64,000 bases of DNA from Myroides odoratimimus (GCF_001485415.1 NZ_BCMQ01000005.1:62001-126000), one strand, 5' to 3'. Shown: positions 53,547-63,884, counted from the first letter of the stretch. Translations and numbers: made by a program. Notes: generated by a model not told the origin, from the sequence alone.

Positions 53547-54197
53547 ATGCCTATGATAACACTCTTAGACAGTAATTACTTATACTTTCCAGCAGTAGAT
53601 AATACGCATGAGTCAGGTATTTTAGCCATCGGTGGTGATTTATCTGCTAATAGATTGATATTAGCGTATAAGTCTGGGATATTTCCTTGGTTTGAAGATG
53701 GAGAGCCTATTACATGGTGGTCTCCTAATATGCGTATGGTGCTAGAGCCTGATGAGGTATATATCTCTAAGAGTATGCGTAGTATCTTAAAGAAAAATAT
53801 ATTTACAGTTACTTTTAATACTTGTTTTGCAGATGTAATTAATAATTGCCAGAACGCTAAGCGCGATGGGCAGTTAGGTACTTGGATTACAGATGATATG
53901 ATCAAGGCATACTGCAATCTACATGACTTAGGCATCGCTAAATCTGTAGAGGTTTGGCAAGATGGAGAACTGGTAGGTGGTCTCTATGGTGTAGATATGA
54001 AACCTGTGTTCTGTGGAGAGAGTATGTTCTCCTTCGTACCAAATGCTAGTAAAGTAGCTTTTATCTACTTATGTGAATATCTAAGTGATAAAAAGTATAA
54101 GCTACTAGACTGTCAAGTATATAATGATCATCTAAGTTCTTTAGGTGCTTATGAGATACCTAGAGAGGTATTTCTAGAATATTTACCTAAGAGGTAA
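53547..54197 (+). CDS. aat: Leucyl/phenylalanyl-tRNA-protein transferase
   Basis: 216 residues (ATG at 53547 or 53553). Signatures: YLYFPAVDNTHESGILAIGGDLSANRLILAYKSGIFPWF, PITWWSPNMRMVLEPDE and the GGLYGVDMKPVFCGESMFS core. The enzyme adds Leu or Phe to N-terminal Lys or Arg of proteins and so marks them for ClpS-ClpAP in the N-end rule pathway. The start codon directly follows the T run of a terminator, so the message must be read-through or nearly leaderless. The 3' end overlaps thiF by 11 bases, tail to tail. Confidence 0.95.
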   Translation: MPMITLLDSNYLYFPAVDNTHESGILAIGGDLSANRLILAYKSGIFPWFEDGEPITWWSPNMRMVLEPDEVYISKSMRSILKKNIFTVTFNTCFADVINNCQNAKRDGQLGTWITDDMIKAYCNLHDLGIAKSVEVWQDGELVGGLYGVDMKPVFCGESMFSFVPNASKVAFIYLCEYLSDKKYKLLDCQVYNDHLSSLGAYEIPREVFLEYLPKR

Positions 54198-54909
54198 CGC
54201 TACCATACTTCAGTTTATTTATTTCCCAGGTCAATGTGTTGAGGATAAGAAGTTGACCAGAAAGGGAGGGAAGGTCTAAGATGACTTTCAGTGTCTCATG
54301 AGCCATAATAGTTCCTATTATACCAGGGAATGTACCAAGTACCCCATTAAGACTACAGTTAGGGACATCTTCTGGAGCAGGAGGCTCTGGGAAGAGATCA
54401 CGGAGGTTGGCATTGTTATGATGATTAAAGACACTCACCTGACCTTCAAAACCTAATATAGTACCATAGACTAGTGTCTTATCTAATGCTACACATGTGT
54501 CATTCACTAGATAACGTGTGCTAAAATTATCACTACCATCTACGATAATATCGAATGAACTCAGAATAGCTACTGCATTGTCAGAGGTTAACTGTTCATC
54601 GTATATTGTGAAGTGGATATGTGGGTTTATTTGTTCGATGCGTTGTTTGGCTATACTAGTCTTGTTTTTGTTGATGTCAGCTTCTGTAAATAGTATTTGT
54701 CTGTGAAGGTTGTGATGTTCGATAGTATCAAAGTCTATTACCGCTAGTGTGCCTACACCACAACTAGCAAGGTAAGTTAGCACTGGAGAACCTAATCCTC
54801 CAGCACCTATTACTAATACCTTAGCTTGTTTTATCTTCATCTGACCGTCTATTCCTACTTCAGGTAGATTCATCTGTCTGTTATATCGCAAGAAATCTGT
54901 TGTATCCAT
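54187..54909 (-). CDS. thiF: ThiS-adenylating enzyme ThiF (HesA/MoeB/ThiF family)
   Basis: 240 residues. Nucleotide loop GAGGLGS (35-41), the DxDxxxxxNLHRQ-type segment IDFDTIEHHNLHRQ (58-71), DGSDNFSTRYL (124-134) and a cysteine in NCSLNGVLG (Cys185), the position of the ThiF cysteine that can bond ThiS. The zinc CxxC pairs usual in MoeB/ThiF are missing; the expected CYRC position reads NLRD. It adenylates the C-terminal Gly of ThiS. Last gene of the thiamine operon, 15 bases after thiH. Confidence 0.9.
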   Translation of the reverse strand: MDTTDFLRYNRQMNLPEVGIDGQMKIKQAKVLVIGAGGLGSPVLTYLASCGVGTLAVIDFDTIEHHNLHRQILFTEADINKNKTSIAKQRIEQINPHIHFTIYDEQLTSDNAVAILSSFDIIVDGSDNFSTRYLVNDTCVALDKTLVYGTILGFEGQVSVFNHHNNANLRDLFPEPPAPEDVPNCSLNGVLGTFPGIIGTIMAHETLKVILDLPSLSGQLLILNTLTWEINKLKYGSVTS

Positions 54910-54924
54910 ACTATAGTTTTTTAT

Positions 54925-56034
54925 TTATTGATAGGCTTTATCCCAGTCTTTCCATACAGGATCATATCCTGCTTCTTTTATCAGGTGGTATATCTCTGAT
55001 GTACTTCTTGAGTCACATATTTCAAATTGTTCTAGAGAGTTTTCATCTACACTATATCCTCCAGGATTGGTCTTAGAACCTGCACTCATCGTAGTAGCAC
55101 CTAGTTTAAATACATTGTTTCTCAGTATTTCACTCTCACGGGTAGAGATAGATATCTCAAGGTCTTCATTCCATATTCTGTATGCACATAAGAGCTGTAT
55201 GAGGTCTCTATCTTCCATGATGAAGTTAGGCTCTATAACGCCTTCTGCAGGTCTTAGCCTAGGGAAGGAGACAGAGTACTTCGTTTGCCAATAAGTCTTT
55301 TGTAGATAGTCTATATGTAGTGCATTAAAGAAACTATCTACTCGCCAGTCTTCTAGTCCAAGGAGTACACCTAATCCTATCTTATGTATGCCAGCTCTCC
55401 CTATTCTATCAGGGGTGTCTAATCTATATTCAAAGTTGGATTTCTTCCCTTTTGGGTGGTATTGTTTATATACTTCTTTATGGTAGGTCTCTTGATATAC
55501 TAGTACAGCATATACACCTAGATCAGCTAACTGTACATACTCATCTTGTTTTAGGGGTTGTACCTCTATAGAAATGGTAGAAAAAGACTGCTGTATCTGT
55601 TCTATACTCTGTTTGAAGTAATGGATATTGACTACGTGATTAGCTTCTCCTGTTACGAGTAATATATGATCATACCCTTGTGCTTTGATTACTTTGACTT
55701 CTTGTTCTATTTCTTTTGGAGAGAGAGTCTTTCTACGAATGTTGTTATCTAAGCTGAAGCCACAGTAGGTACAGATATTATTGCACTCATTACTAAGATA
55801 CATCGGAGCATATAGTGATATCGTCTTGCCAAATCTCTTTTGAGTAAGCTGTTGACTCTGCTGAGCCATCTCTTCTAGATAGGGTGTAGCAGCAGGAGAG
55901 ATAAGATGGATAAAGTCTGTGAGGGTCTTCTTATTCTTAGCTAAGATCTGTTCTACTTGTACAGAGGTTGTCTCATAGATTGTTCTCTTAATCTCTTCCC
56001 AGTCGTATTGTTCATAAGTTTGTATAAAAGACAT
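54925..56034 (-). CDS. thiH: 2-iminoacetate synthase ThiH (radical SAM)
   Basis: 369 residues, normal length. The radical SAM motif is CNNICTYC (Cys84, Cys88, Cys91), binding a 4Fe-4S cluster, and the ThiH-type C-terminus contains SAGSKTNPGGY. It cleaves tyrosine to iminoacetate and p-cresol, giving the C2-N unit of the thiazole. Its presence, rather than a ThiO glycine oxidase, is typical of anaerobic-lineage thiazole routes. Between thiG (3-base gap) and thiF. Confidence 0.95.
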   Translation of the reverse strand: MSFIQTYEQYDWEEIKRTIYETTSVQVEQILAKNKKTLTDFIHLISPAATPYLEEMAQQSQQLTQKRFGKTISLYAPMYLSNECNNICTYCGFSLDNNIRRKTLSPKEIEQEVKVIKAQGYDHILLVTGEANHVVNIHYFKQSIEQIQQSFSTISIEVQPLKQDEYVQLADLGVYAVLVYQETYHKEVYKQYHPKGKKSNFEYRLDTPDRIGRAGIHKIGLGVLLGLEDWRVDSFFNALHIDYLQKTYWQTKYSVSFPRLRPAEGVIEPNFIMEDRDLIQLLCAYRIWNEDLEISISTRESEILRNNVFKLGATTMSAGSKTNPGGYSVDENSLEQFEICDSRSTSEIYHLIKEAGYDPVWKDWDKAYQ

Positions 56035-56037
56035 AGT

Positions 56038-56814
56038 TTATTCTGTTAGAAATGCTGTTAGTGGACTAGAAGCTTGAGCGTGATTTACTACAGTAGCTAG
56101 CTTAGCCTCATACGCTAGGCGACCAGCTCTGACAGCGAGTTTAAAGGCAGTAGCCATTTGTTCAGGGTTACCAGCTACTGCTATAGCAGTATTGACAAGT
56201 ACAGCATCAGCGCCTATCTCCATAGCCTTAGCTGCGTCCGAAGGCGCTCCGATACCAGCGTCTACAATAACAGGAACTTTACTATTCTCTATGATAATTT
56301 CTAAGAAGTCCATTGTTTTTAACCCTTTATTGGTACCTATAGGGGCTCCTAAAGGCATGACAGCTGCTGTACCTACTTCTTCTAGTCGTTTACACAATAC
56401 AGGGTCTGCGTGTATGTATGGCAAGACAACAAACCCTAGTTTGGCTAGTTCTTCTGTCGCTTTTAGGGTTTCGATAGGATCGGGAAGTAGGTATTTAGGG
56501 TCTGGGTGTATTTCTAGTTTAAGCCAGTTTGTCTCTAGTGCTTCTCTAGCTAGTTGTGCTGCGAAGACTGCTTCTTTAGCATTTCTTGCTCCTGATGTAT
56601 TAGGTAGAAGGTGGATATGTGGGTACTGTAGATGAGTGAGTATAGCATTGGTGTCAGTGGTCGTGTCTATTCGCTTCAGAGCGACTGTAACTAGTTCGCT
56701 TTCGGATGCTAATGTAGCGATTTCCATATCTGCGTTAGAACCGTATTTACCCGTTCCTAAGAATAAGCGTGACTGAAAGGTCTTATCCGCTATTGTAAGT
56801 GGTTGTGTATTCAT
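56038..56814 (-). CDS. thiG: Thiazole synthase ThiG
   Basis: 258 residues. TIM-barrel enzyme; the catalytic lysine is Lys99 in WLKLEIHPD (it forms the imine with deoxyxylulose phosphate), with LPDP following and [25 protein letters not shown] at the phosphate site. It makes the thiazole phosphate from DXP, iminoacetate and ThiS thiocarboxylate. Overlaps the thiE stop by 4 bases (ATGA type) and is followed by thiH. Confidence 0.96.
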   Translation of the reverse strand: MNTQPLTIADKTFQSRLFLGTGKYGSNADMEIATLASESELVTVALKRIDTTTDTNAILTHLQYPHIHLLPNTSGARNAKEAVFAAQLAREALETNWLKLEIHPDPKYLLPDPIETLKATEELAKLGFVVLPYIHADPVLCKRLEEVGTAAVMPLGAPIGTNKGLKTMDFLEIIIENSKVPVIVDAGIGAPSDAAKAMEIGADAVLVNTAIAVAGNPEQMATAFKLAVRAGRLAYEAKLATVVNHAQASSPLTAFLTE

Positions 56815-57431
56815 TTGAGTATATAGTTTAGTTGTTGTAGTAATGTTTTTTTATCAGTGCTGTTTTGAAGTAAACCAGATATCGCTATGCCATGTAGTCC
56901 TGCTTGTTTTAAGTCTTCTACATCTTCTAGTTGTATGCCACCTATAGCTACTACGGGGATGTTGATATCTAGTTCTTGCATCTGTTTTAGGAGCTGTTGA
57001 TAACCTGCTAGACCAAGTATAGGGCTTAGCTTCTGTTTAGTAGTAGTAAATCGATAAGGGCCTAGACCGATATAATCACAACCTTCTGCATGTCTAAGTT
57101 GGATGTCTTCTATTGTATTAGCTGTACCTCCTATGATCTTGTTAGGCAAATAAGCTTTGGCTTGTGTGATGCTTAGATCAGTAAGTCCTAAGTGGACACC
57201 ATCGGCCTCTATAGCTTTAGCTAAGTCTACATGATCATTAATGATCAGAGTAGCTTGATATTGTTCACATAGCTTCTTGACCTGTTCTGCTGTTTGCCAC
57301 AGGGTAGTATTCGTCGTATTTTTGAAGCGATACTGTATCCACTGTTGTCCCGCTCCTAATACAGTTTCTATGTGATATAATTGTTCTTGTGGAGTATCTC
57401 CATGACTGATGTATTGTATTTTATTTAGCAT
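56811..57431 (-). CDS. thiE: Thiamine-phosphate synthase ThiE
   Basis: 206 residues. QYRFKNT near 33-39 and [21 protein letters not shown] are the pyrophosphate/pyrimidine segments; [13 protein letters not shown] and AIGGI complete the ThiE pattern. It joins HMP-PP and thiazole phosphate to thiamine phosphate. The start overlaps thiD by 11 bases. A second member of the same superfamily is encoded three genes upstream in the operon (58140-58772); this one has the more complete motifs and is the likely synthase. Confidence 0.94.
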   Translation of the reverse strand: MLNKIQYISHGDTPQEQLYHIETVLGAGQQWIQYRFKNTTNTTLWQTAEQVKKLCEQYQATLIINDHVDLAKAIEADGVHLGLTDLSITQAKAYLPNKIIGGTANTIEDIQLRHAEGCDYIGLGPYRFTTTKQKLSPILGLAGYQQLLKQMQELDINIPVVAIGGIQLEDVEDLKQAGLHGIAISGLLQNSTDKKTLLQQLNYILK

Positions 57432-58173
57432 GATATCCGAGTAAGGTATGATTAGAGTTGAAGAATGTTTCTATGTAGGCTTTAGCCTTCTGAATAGCTG
57501 TCAATGTGTGATCTCCTTTTGCAATATTAGCTGTTATCGCAGAGGATAATACACAGCCAGAACCGTGTTTAGGATAATCTGATAGCTGAGTTGGAGGTAT
57601 AGTTTGTATCACCTCTTTACTCACATAGTAATCAAAGCCCAATGCATTAGGATTATGTCCTCCTTTTAGCAGAACATCACAGTATTGACTTAATCGCTGT
57701 GCTTTTTGAATAGCATCGTCATTCGTAGTGACTAATTGGTGTATCTCTAGGTAGTTTGGCGTAATCAGATCTATCTGTTGTAAGACAGTAGTTAAAGAAT
57801 CTATTCGTTCAATAGTCTGAAAGTCAAAACCACTAGATGAACGCAATACAGGATCCCAAATAACTTTGGTCGTTGGAGATAAACCTTTGATAGTATCCAC
57901 ATATAGCTTCAATGTATCAAGGTCTCTGACAATACCTATTTTTACTGCTGCTATAGTGTAGTTCTCAAGTATAACAGATAATTGACGGATAGTATATTCT
58001 TCTTCCCATCTTACATGGATAAAGTTATCTTCTGTCTGTATCGTATTAGCAGATAGCACCGCCATGGGGTATACTTGATGATGTTCAAATGTTTTGATGT
58101 CTGCCATAACCCCAGCACCACTAGTAGGGTCAAAGCCAGCTATTGCCAATGCAATTGGTCGTAATATTGACAT
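57421..58173 (-). CDS. thiD: Hydroxymethylpyrimidine/phosphomethylpyrimidine kinase ThiD
   Basis: 250 residues, ribokinase-like. AGFDPTSGAGVMADIKT (12-28), LKGGHN and HGSGCVLSSA (the anion hole and catalytic region) are all present. It phosphorylates HMP twice to HMP-PP. The start lies 34 bases inside the preceding tenI-like gene, so translation is likely coupled. No fused ThiE or TenA domain. Confidence 0.95.
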   Translation of the reverse strand: MSILRPIALAIAGFDPTSGAGVMADIKTFEHHQVYPMAVLSANTIQTEDNFIHVRWEEEYTIRQLSVILENYTIAAVKIGIVRDLDTLKLYVDTIKGLSPTTKVIWDPVLRSSSGFDFQTIERIDSLTTVLQQIDLITPNYLEIHQLVTTNDDAIQKAQRLSQYCDVLLKGGHNPNALGFDYYVSKEVIQTIPPTQLSDYPKHGSGCVLSSAITANIAKGDHTLTAIQKAKAYIETFFNSNHTLLGYHAK

Positions 58174-58772
58174 AATTCAAATTGTTTTAAGGGTTGCTCA
58201 GCTTCCCATATTGTTCCTAATAAGGCATAATCATCAAATCCCATTGTATGAATAGATTCGATGTGAAAAGGCGTGATACCTCCAAGGGCAACTAAGGTTA
58301 CTCTGTTATTAGTTCTTTGCTTTAATTCCTCTGTCCAATCAATAGTTGAGACATACCCTCTCTTAGATATACTAGGATAGATAGGACTGATGAATGCTCT
58401 GTCTATGTTTGTTGATAACTTATTAACCTCACTTATACAATGAACAGATGTTGATAACTTAGGCAGTTCTACACTATAGTTATTAACATATAAACAATCA
58501 GTTGTTGATAAGTGTGTATAAGTACTGTTTATCTTGTTGATAAGTGCTTTATATTGTTTAAAAACGTGTTCATTGTTGTTAATAACTATTGTTGGTATGT
58601 GTATAACTAAGTACGGATGATAGTAATTGTCGATATTATTCACCCATTTTACTAACTCTTCATAGGACATATTCGGTTTGCGAACATGAAGTAGAGGCAA
58701 GCCTTTCTCAAACATTTTGTTGATAAGGCTTGTCTCGTTTTCTATAGGAGTAGGGTAGGTTATGACCACCAT
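58140..58772 (-). CDS. TenI/ThiE-like protein (second thiamine-phosphate-synthase superfamily member)
   Basis: 210 residues. HVRKP near the N-terminus, SVHCISEV, FISPIYPSISKRGY and VALGGI fit the ThiE/TenI barrel in order, but are weaker than in the neighbouring ThiE. TenI aromatises the thiazole tautomer produced by ThiG; that role would suit the operon, yet a back-up ThiE cannot be excluded. The coding DNA is odd: five exact TTATCAACA nonamers and two TTATACACA nonamers (minus strand), in different reading frames. It is 12 bases after thiC and overlaps thiD by 34 bases. Confidence 0.82.
   Translation of the reverse strand: MVVITYPTPIENETSLINKMFEKGLPLLHVRKPNMSYEELVKWVNNIDNYYHPYLVIHIPTIVINNNEHVFKQYKALINKINSTYTHLSTTDCLYVNNYSVELPKLSTSVHCISEVNKLSTNIDRAFISPIYPSISKRGYVSTIDWTEELKQRTNNRVTLVALGGITPFHIESIHTMGFDDYALLGTIWEAEQPLKQFELCQYYDQLHWQ
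58410..58726 (-). repeat. Cluster of DnaA-box-like nonamers inside the tenI-like gene
   Basis: On the minus strand TTATCAACA occurs at 58410-58418, 58449-58457, 58503-58511, 58535-58543 and 58718-58726, and TTATACACA at 58513-58521 and 58598-58606. The latter fits the DnaA box consensus TTATNCACA, the former differs at one position. TTATTAACA also occurs on the plus strand at 58480-58488. Three copies are read as Leu-Ser-Thr, the others in other frames. Confidence 0.6.
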
Positions 58773-58784
58773 CTCTGTTCTCTT

Positions 58785-60605
<1,821 letters not shown>

Positions 60606-60644
60606 TTAGTTTTAAGAGTTATTTAGTTTTTTAAACGAATGGAA

Positions 60645-60851
60645 TCAACCACCTTGTGTAGCAGTTATAATTAAGATATCATCACTAGTAGATAAGTGAT
60701 AAGTAGACCATAGGGGTTTAGCAATAACAGTTTGGTTCACAGCTACCGCTATCCCTTTTTGTTTCTGTGGATAATAAATATCCAACATAGCCTGAATACT
60801 CAAGGTATCCGTGTCAAATAGTACTTGTTGATTGTTGATTTTTAGTTCCAT
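60645..60851 (-). CDS. thiS: Sulfur carrier protein ThiS
   Basis: 68 residues, ubiquitin-like, ending in the required Gly-Gly (ATQGG) that is adenylated by ThiF and thiocarboxylated. IAVAVNQTVI is the usual central strand. First gene of the thiamine operon, about 80 bases after the riboswitch. The start codon lies within the 3' arm of an 8-bp perfect inverted repeat, which may control access of ribosomes. Confidence 0.94.
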   Translation of the reverse strand: MELKINNQQVLFDTDTLSIQAMLDIYYPQKQKGIAVAVNQTVIAKPLWSTYHLSTSDDILIITATQGG

Positions 60852-60908
60852 TCCTTTTCGTTTTGATATATAACTTTAGGAATGGCTACAATAGGGTACG
60901 AACGTACC
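60848..60908 (-). promoter_or_regulatory. Possible riboswitch expression platform covering the thiS start codon
   Basis: On the minus strand CCATTCCT (60885-60878) pairs perfectly with AGGAATGG (60855-60848), the latter containing the thiS ATG and the AGGA before it. Just upstream is a second hairpin, GGTACG-TT-CGTACC when read on the plus strand (60895-60908). No T-rich terminator is seen, so control would be translational. Confidence 0.55.
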
Positions 60909-60929
60909 TATCTAATGAAGTCATCTTAC

Positions 60930-61010
60930 TTTTCCCTACGCTAGTATTAACTAGATCAGGTTCCAAGGGTGAAGTCTCAGCCTACAAAGTCTTGTAGACA
61001 CCCCTAAAGC
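60930..61010 (-). promoter_or_regulatory. TPP riboswitch (thi box) controlling the thiamine operon
   Basis: Read on the minus strand the conserved blocks are GGGGTGT (61004-60998), GCTGAGA (60981-60975), ACCC (60970-60967), AACCTGA (60962-60956), a GTTAATAC-like segment and TAGCGTAGGGA (60943-60933). All are in the correct order and spacing. Binding of thiamine pyrophosphate should repress thiS-C-tenI-D-E-G-H-F. Confidence 0.95.
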
Positions 61011-61016
61011 TTGAGG

Positions 61017-61024
61017 CAAATATA
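61017..61024 (-). promoter_or_regulatory. -7 box (TATATTTG) of the thiamine operon
   Basis: TATATTTG on the minus strand, ending 7 bases before the riboswitch, exactly the arrangement at the TonB-receptor riboswitch (46404). Confidence 0.65.
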
Positions 61025-61077
61025 GGTCTTTTTTTGAACTGTGCAAATTAGGTGTAGGGATAACATGATATAATAAA

Positions 61078-61107
61078 AAAACGCTGAGGGAATTCCTCAG
61101 CGTTTGT
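61078..61107 (-). terminator. Terminator after the methyltransferase-like gene
   Basis: Arms ACGCTGAGG (61081-61089) and CCTCAGCGT (61095-61103), extended by A-T pairs; the T run is on the minus strand (61074-61080). It separates this gene from the thiamine operon promoter. Confidence 0.88.
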
Positions 61108-61111
61108 ATAC

Positions 61112-61633
61112 TTATATTTTTTCAGCGTAAACGATATAGTATCTAGGGGTAAACCATCTAAAGATCGGACGTATCCCTAGTTTTTTGATAGGGTGTGTCC
61201 ACATATCTCTATCTATGATTTTATACCCTGCTTTCTCTACTAGCCAGTCTAATTGCCAAGCTTCGAATTCGTGATAATGCCTGTCTAGCATATCTGTTTT
61301 ACTTCTATATGCAGTACTAAACCACAAACGCAAAGGAACAGAAATCATTATTTTAGAAGCTTTACACGACTTTAATACCGTATAAGGATTTAGTAAATGC
61401 TCTACAATTTCAAAAGCTGTTAGCACATCATAATCAGTATTTAAAAGTACACTTTGATCTTCGTCTAAGTCCTCGCCAGAAGTATTGATTACTTGATAGC
61501 CATCTTCTTTCATTATTTTGGCTAGTGGGTTAACTACTCCTAGATCTAGTATTTGTGAGTCTTTTGAAATGTGCTTATTGACAAACTCCATTGTCTTTTT
61601 AAATCTCTTACTCGGATATGTTTTCTCGTACAT
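61112..61633 (-). CDS. Class I SAM-dependent methyltransferase-like protein
   Basis: 173 residues. Motif I appears as ILDLGVVNPLA, where the usual glycine-rich loop is degenerate; motif IV-like YDVLTAFEIVEHLLNP and a WLVEKAGYKII segment follow, as in ubiquinone/menaquinone-type or lipid/sugar methyltransferases. It lacks the full N-terminal length of most UbiE-type enzymes. Activity is therefore uncertain and the substrate unknown. It lies 21 bases after the stop of the symporter gene upstream and could be cotranscribed. Confidence 0.78.
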   Translation of the reverse strand: MYEKTYPSKRFKKTMEFVNKHISKDSQILDLGVVNPLAKIMKEDGYQVINTSGEDLDEDQSVLLNTDYDVLTAFEIVEHLLNPYTVLKSCKASKIMISVPLRLWFSTAYRSKTDMLDRHYHEFEAWQLDWLVEKAGYKIIDRDMWTHPIKKLGIRPIFRWFTPRYYIVYAEKI

Positions 61634-61654
61634 AATTGTGAATTCGCTAGAACA

Positions 61655-62830
61655 TTATGCTTCTGTTATAGCTGTGTTTTTAGATATTCTGTTTACTATA
61701 ATAGCGATAGCTCCATCCCCCATAACGTTACAAGCTGTACCGAAGCTGTCCATAGCGATGTATAGTGCAATCATTAAACTTTGTTGTTCTGTATCAAATC
61801 CTAAGATAGAACTTAGTACTCCTAAAGAAGCCATAATAGCACCTCCAGGTACACCAGGCGCTGCTACCATCGCAACTCCTAACATACAGATAAAACCAAC
61901 CATTAACGTAAAGTCTACAGCTTGCCCTTGTACTAACATTAATGCAACAGCACACGCTACAATTTTTAATGTACTACCTGCTAAGTGTATTGTCGCACAC
62001 AAAGGTATAGCAAATCCAGCTATTTTAGGATCTACATTATTCTTTAATGTTTGTTCTAATGTCACAGGTATTGTTGCCGCAGAAGATTGTGTCCCTAGAG
62101 CTGTAAAGTACGCAGGTAACATATTTTTCATTAGCTTAATAGGGTTCTGCTTACTTATCGTACCTGCTATTATGTATTGGAACAGTAGAACGAAGATGTG
62201 TAGTAAGAAGATTACTCCTATGATTTTTATAAAGGTGTCTAGTACAATGAATACTTGCCCATTATAAGTCATATTCAAGAATATACCGAAAATAAAGAGC
62301 GGTAAGAACGGAATAATGGCTTTGTTGATTAATGACATGATAATACTCTGAAAGTCGTTAAAAACACCCTCTAAGTATTTGAAATTACCTTTAGAGATTC
62401 CTATTCCTAAAATAAAAGAGATGATTAAGGCACTCATGACATCAAACATTGGAGGCATTTCGATATTAAAGTAAGGAGCTAGGTTCTTTGTTGATTCTGT
62501 AATATCTCCCATTTGTTCTGTCGCTAGTATACTTGGGAATGTCGATATACTCACTCCATAAGATATAAAACCTGCGAATAGGGTAGAACCATAAGCAATA
62601 GCTGTGGTAATGATAAGTAATTTACCTGCATTTTTACCAATGTTACCAATCGCAGGAACGATTAGCCCTAAAATGATAAGCGGGATAGAGAAGCCTAGAA
62701 AGCCACCGAATATACTGTTAAAAGTACTGAATATTCTACCTATTGATTCTGGTAGATAGTTTCCTAACACACTACCTAAAGCGATAGCGATAATGATCTG
62801 CACTAGCAGATTGTTCTTTAATAATTTCAT
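61655..62830 (-). CDS. Dicarboxylate/amino acid:cation symporter (DAACS family)
   Basis: 391 residues, about eight spans with two re-entrant segments. SSAATIPVTLEQTLKNN (serine-rich hairpin), GSTLKIVACAVALM and a C-terminal MDSFGTACNVMGDGA are the family's substrate-site elements; the Asp-Gly-Ala end differs from the DMGRSMTN of the symporter at 4692, so another substrate, perhaps a neutral amino acid such as serine or alanine, is likely. Second member of the family in this window. Confidence 0.88.
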   Translation of the reverse strand: MKLLKNNLLVQIIIAIALGSVLGNYLPESIGRIFSTFNSIFGGFLGFSIPLIILGLIVPAIGNIGKNAGKLLIITTAIAYGSTLFAGFISYGVSISTFPSILATEQMGDITESTKNLAPYFNIEMPPMFDVMSALIISFILGIGISKGNFKYLEGVFNDFQSIIMSLINKAIIPFLPLFIFGIFLNMTYNGQVFIVLDTFIKIIGVIFLLHIFVLLFQYIIAGTISKQNPIKLMKNMLPAYFTALGTQSSAATIPVTLEQTLKNNVDPKIAGFAIPLCATIHLAGSTLKIVACAVALMLVQGQAVDFTLMVGFICMLGVAMVAAPGVPGGAIMASLGVLSSILGFDTEQQSLMIALYIAMDSFGTACNVMGDGAIAIIVNRISKNTAITEA

Positions 62831-62865
62831 AATAAAATTAGTTGTGTCAGGTAAAAGTAATAAAA

Positions 62866-62896
62866 AAAAGCCTCAGAATTAACTGAGGCTTTTCTA
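62866..62896 (-). terminator. Terminator after tsf
   Basis: Arms AAAAGCCTCAG (62866-62876) and CTGAGGCTTTT (62883-62893); the minus-strand T run is at 62862-62869. Confidence 0.9.
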
Positions 62897-62918
62897 AATA
62901 TTGCTAAAAGGTTATTGA

Positions 62919-63884
62919 TTAACCTAAAGAAGCTCTTTTGAATCCAGTGATTTCTACGTTGAAACCTTTTACATAGTCAGCAACTTTTTTAGACTCATCT
63001 TTAATGAAGTTTTGGTCTAATAATGCTTTCTCTTGGTCTAAAGTAGTGTTGTCACTGATGAAACGTTGGATTTTACCTGGTAAGATTCTATCCCAAATGT
63101 TTTCTGGTTTACCTTCAGCTTTTAATTCAGCTTTAGCATCTTCTTCCGCTTGTTTTAATACTTCTTCAGTAAGTTGAGCGTAAGAAATATATTGAGGTAC
63201 ATTTTTAAGAGTTTTCCCTAAACGTACTAATTCTTCGTTTTCTTTTACGATAACAGCGATACGAGCCTCAGTTTCTTTAGCAACGAATTCTGCGTCAAAA
63301 TCTTTGTAAGATAATGTTTCAGCACCCATTGAAGCAACTTGCATAGATACGTCTTTAGCAATCTCGTCAGCTTTAGCAACAGCTTCAGATAAAGCAGTGA
63401 TAGCAGCGATTTTGTTTCCGTGAACGTAAGAACCGATGAAAGCACCTTCTAATACTTCGAAAGAACCGATCTCGATTTTCTCACCGATAACTCCTGTTTG
63501 CTCAACACATTTTTCAGCAACAGTCATTGTAGCGTCGAATGGAGATGCTAAGAATTCTTCTTTAGTGTTAAAGTTGATAGCTTTCTCAGCTAATTCTTTT
63601 GCTAAAGCTTGGAATCCTTCGTTTTTACCTACGAAGTCAGTCTCACAGTTTAATGTGATAACTACACCTCTAGTTTTGTCTGCATTAACTAAAGCTACAG
63701 CAGCACCCTCGCTTGACTCACGGTCAGAACGGTTAGCAGCAACTTTTTGTCCTTTTTTACGTAAAACTTCGATAGCTTTATCGAAATCTCCTTCAGCTTC
63801 AACTAAAGCTTTTTTACAGTCCATCATTCCGGCACCTGTTTGTTGTCTTAGTTTATTTACTTCTGCAGCAGTAATATTTGCCAT
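62919..63884 (-). CDS. tsf: Translation elongation factor Ts
   Basis: 321 residues, the long form found in Bacteroidota. N-terminal LRQQTGAGMMDCKKALVEAEGD (UBA-like helices), then VVITLNCETDFVGKNEGF, the residues that open the EF-Tu nucleotide site. The C-terminal part contains an extra region around NIWDRILPGKIQRFISDNTTLDQE. The upstream neighbour ends in A-K-A at the window edge, as expected for rpsB. A separate -7 box and a hairpin lie in between, so tsf may be expressed partly on its own. Confidence 0.96.
   Translation of the reverse strand: MANITAAEVNKLRQQTGAGMMDCKKALVEAEGDFDKAIEVLRKKGQKVAANRSDRESSEGAAVALVNADKTRGVVITLNCETDFVGKNEGFQALAKELAEKAINFNTKEEFLASPFDATMTVAEKCVEQTGVIGEKIEIGSFEVLEGAFIGSYVHGNKIAAITALSEAVAKADEIAKDVSMQVASMGAETLSYKDFDAEFVAKETEARIAVIVKENEELVRLGKTLKNVPQYISYAQLTEEVLKQAEEDAKAELKAEGKPENIWDRILPGKIQRFISDNTTLDQEKALLDQNFIKDESKKVADYVKGFNVEITGFKRASLG

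Noticed and set aside
58140-58173. Frameshift joining the tenI-like gene and thiD
   Set aside because: Both frames have intact starts, stops and family ends; a 34-base overlap fits translational coupling better than a broken fusion.
58410-58726. Chromosomal replication origin
   Set aside because: No dnaA, dnaN or AT-rich unwinding region nearby, and the cluster lies inside a coding gene of an operon; reported only as DnaA-box-like.
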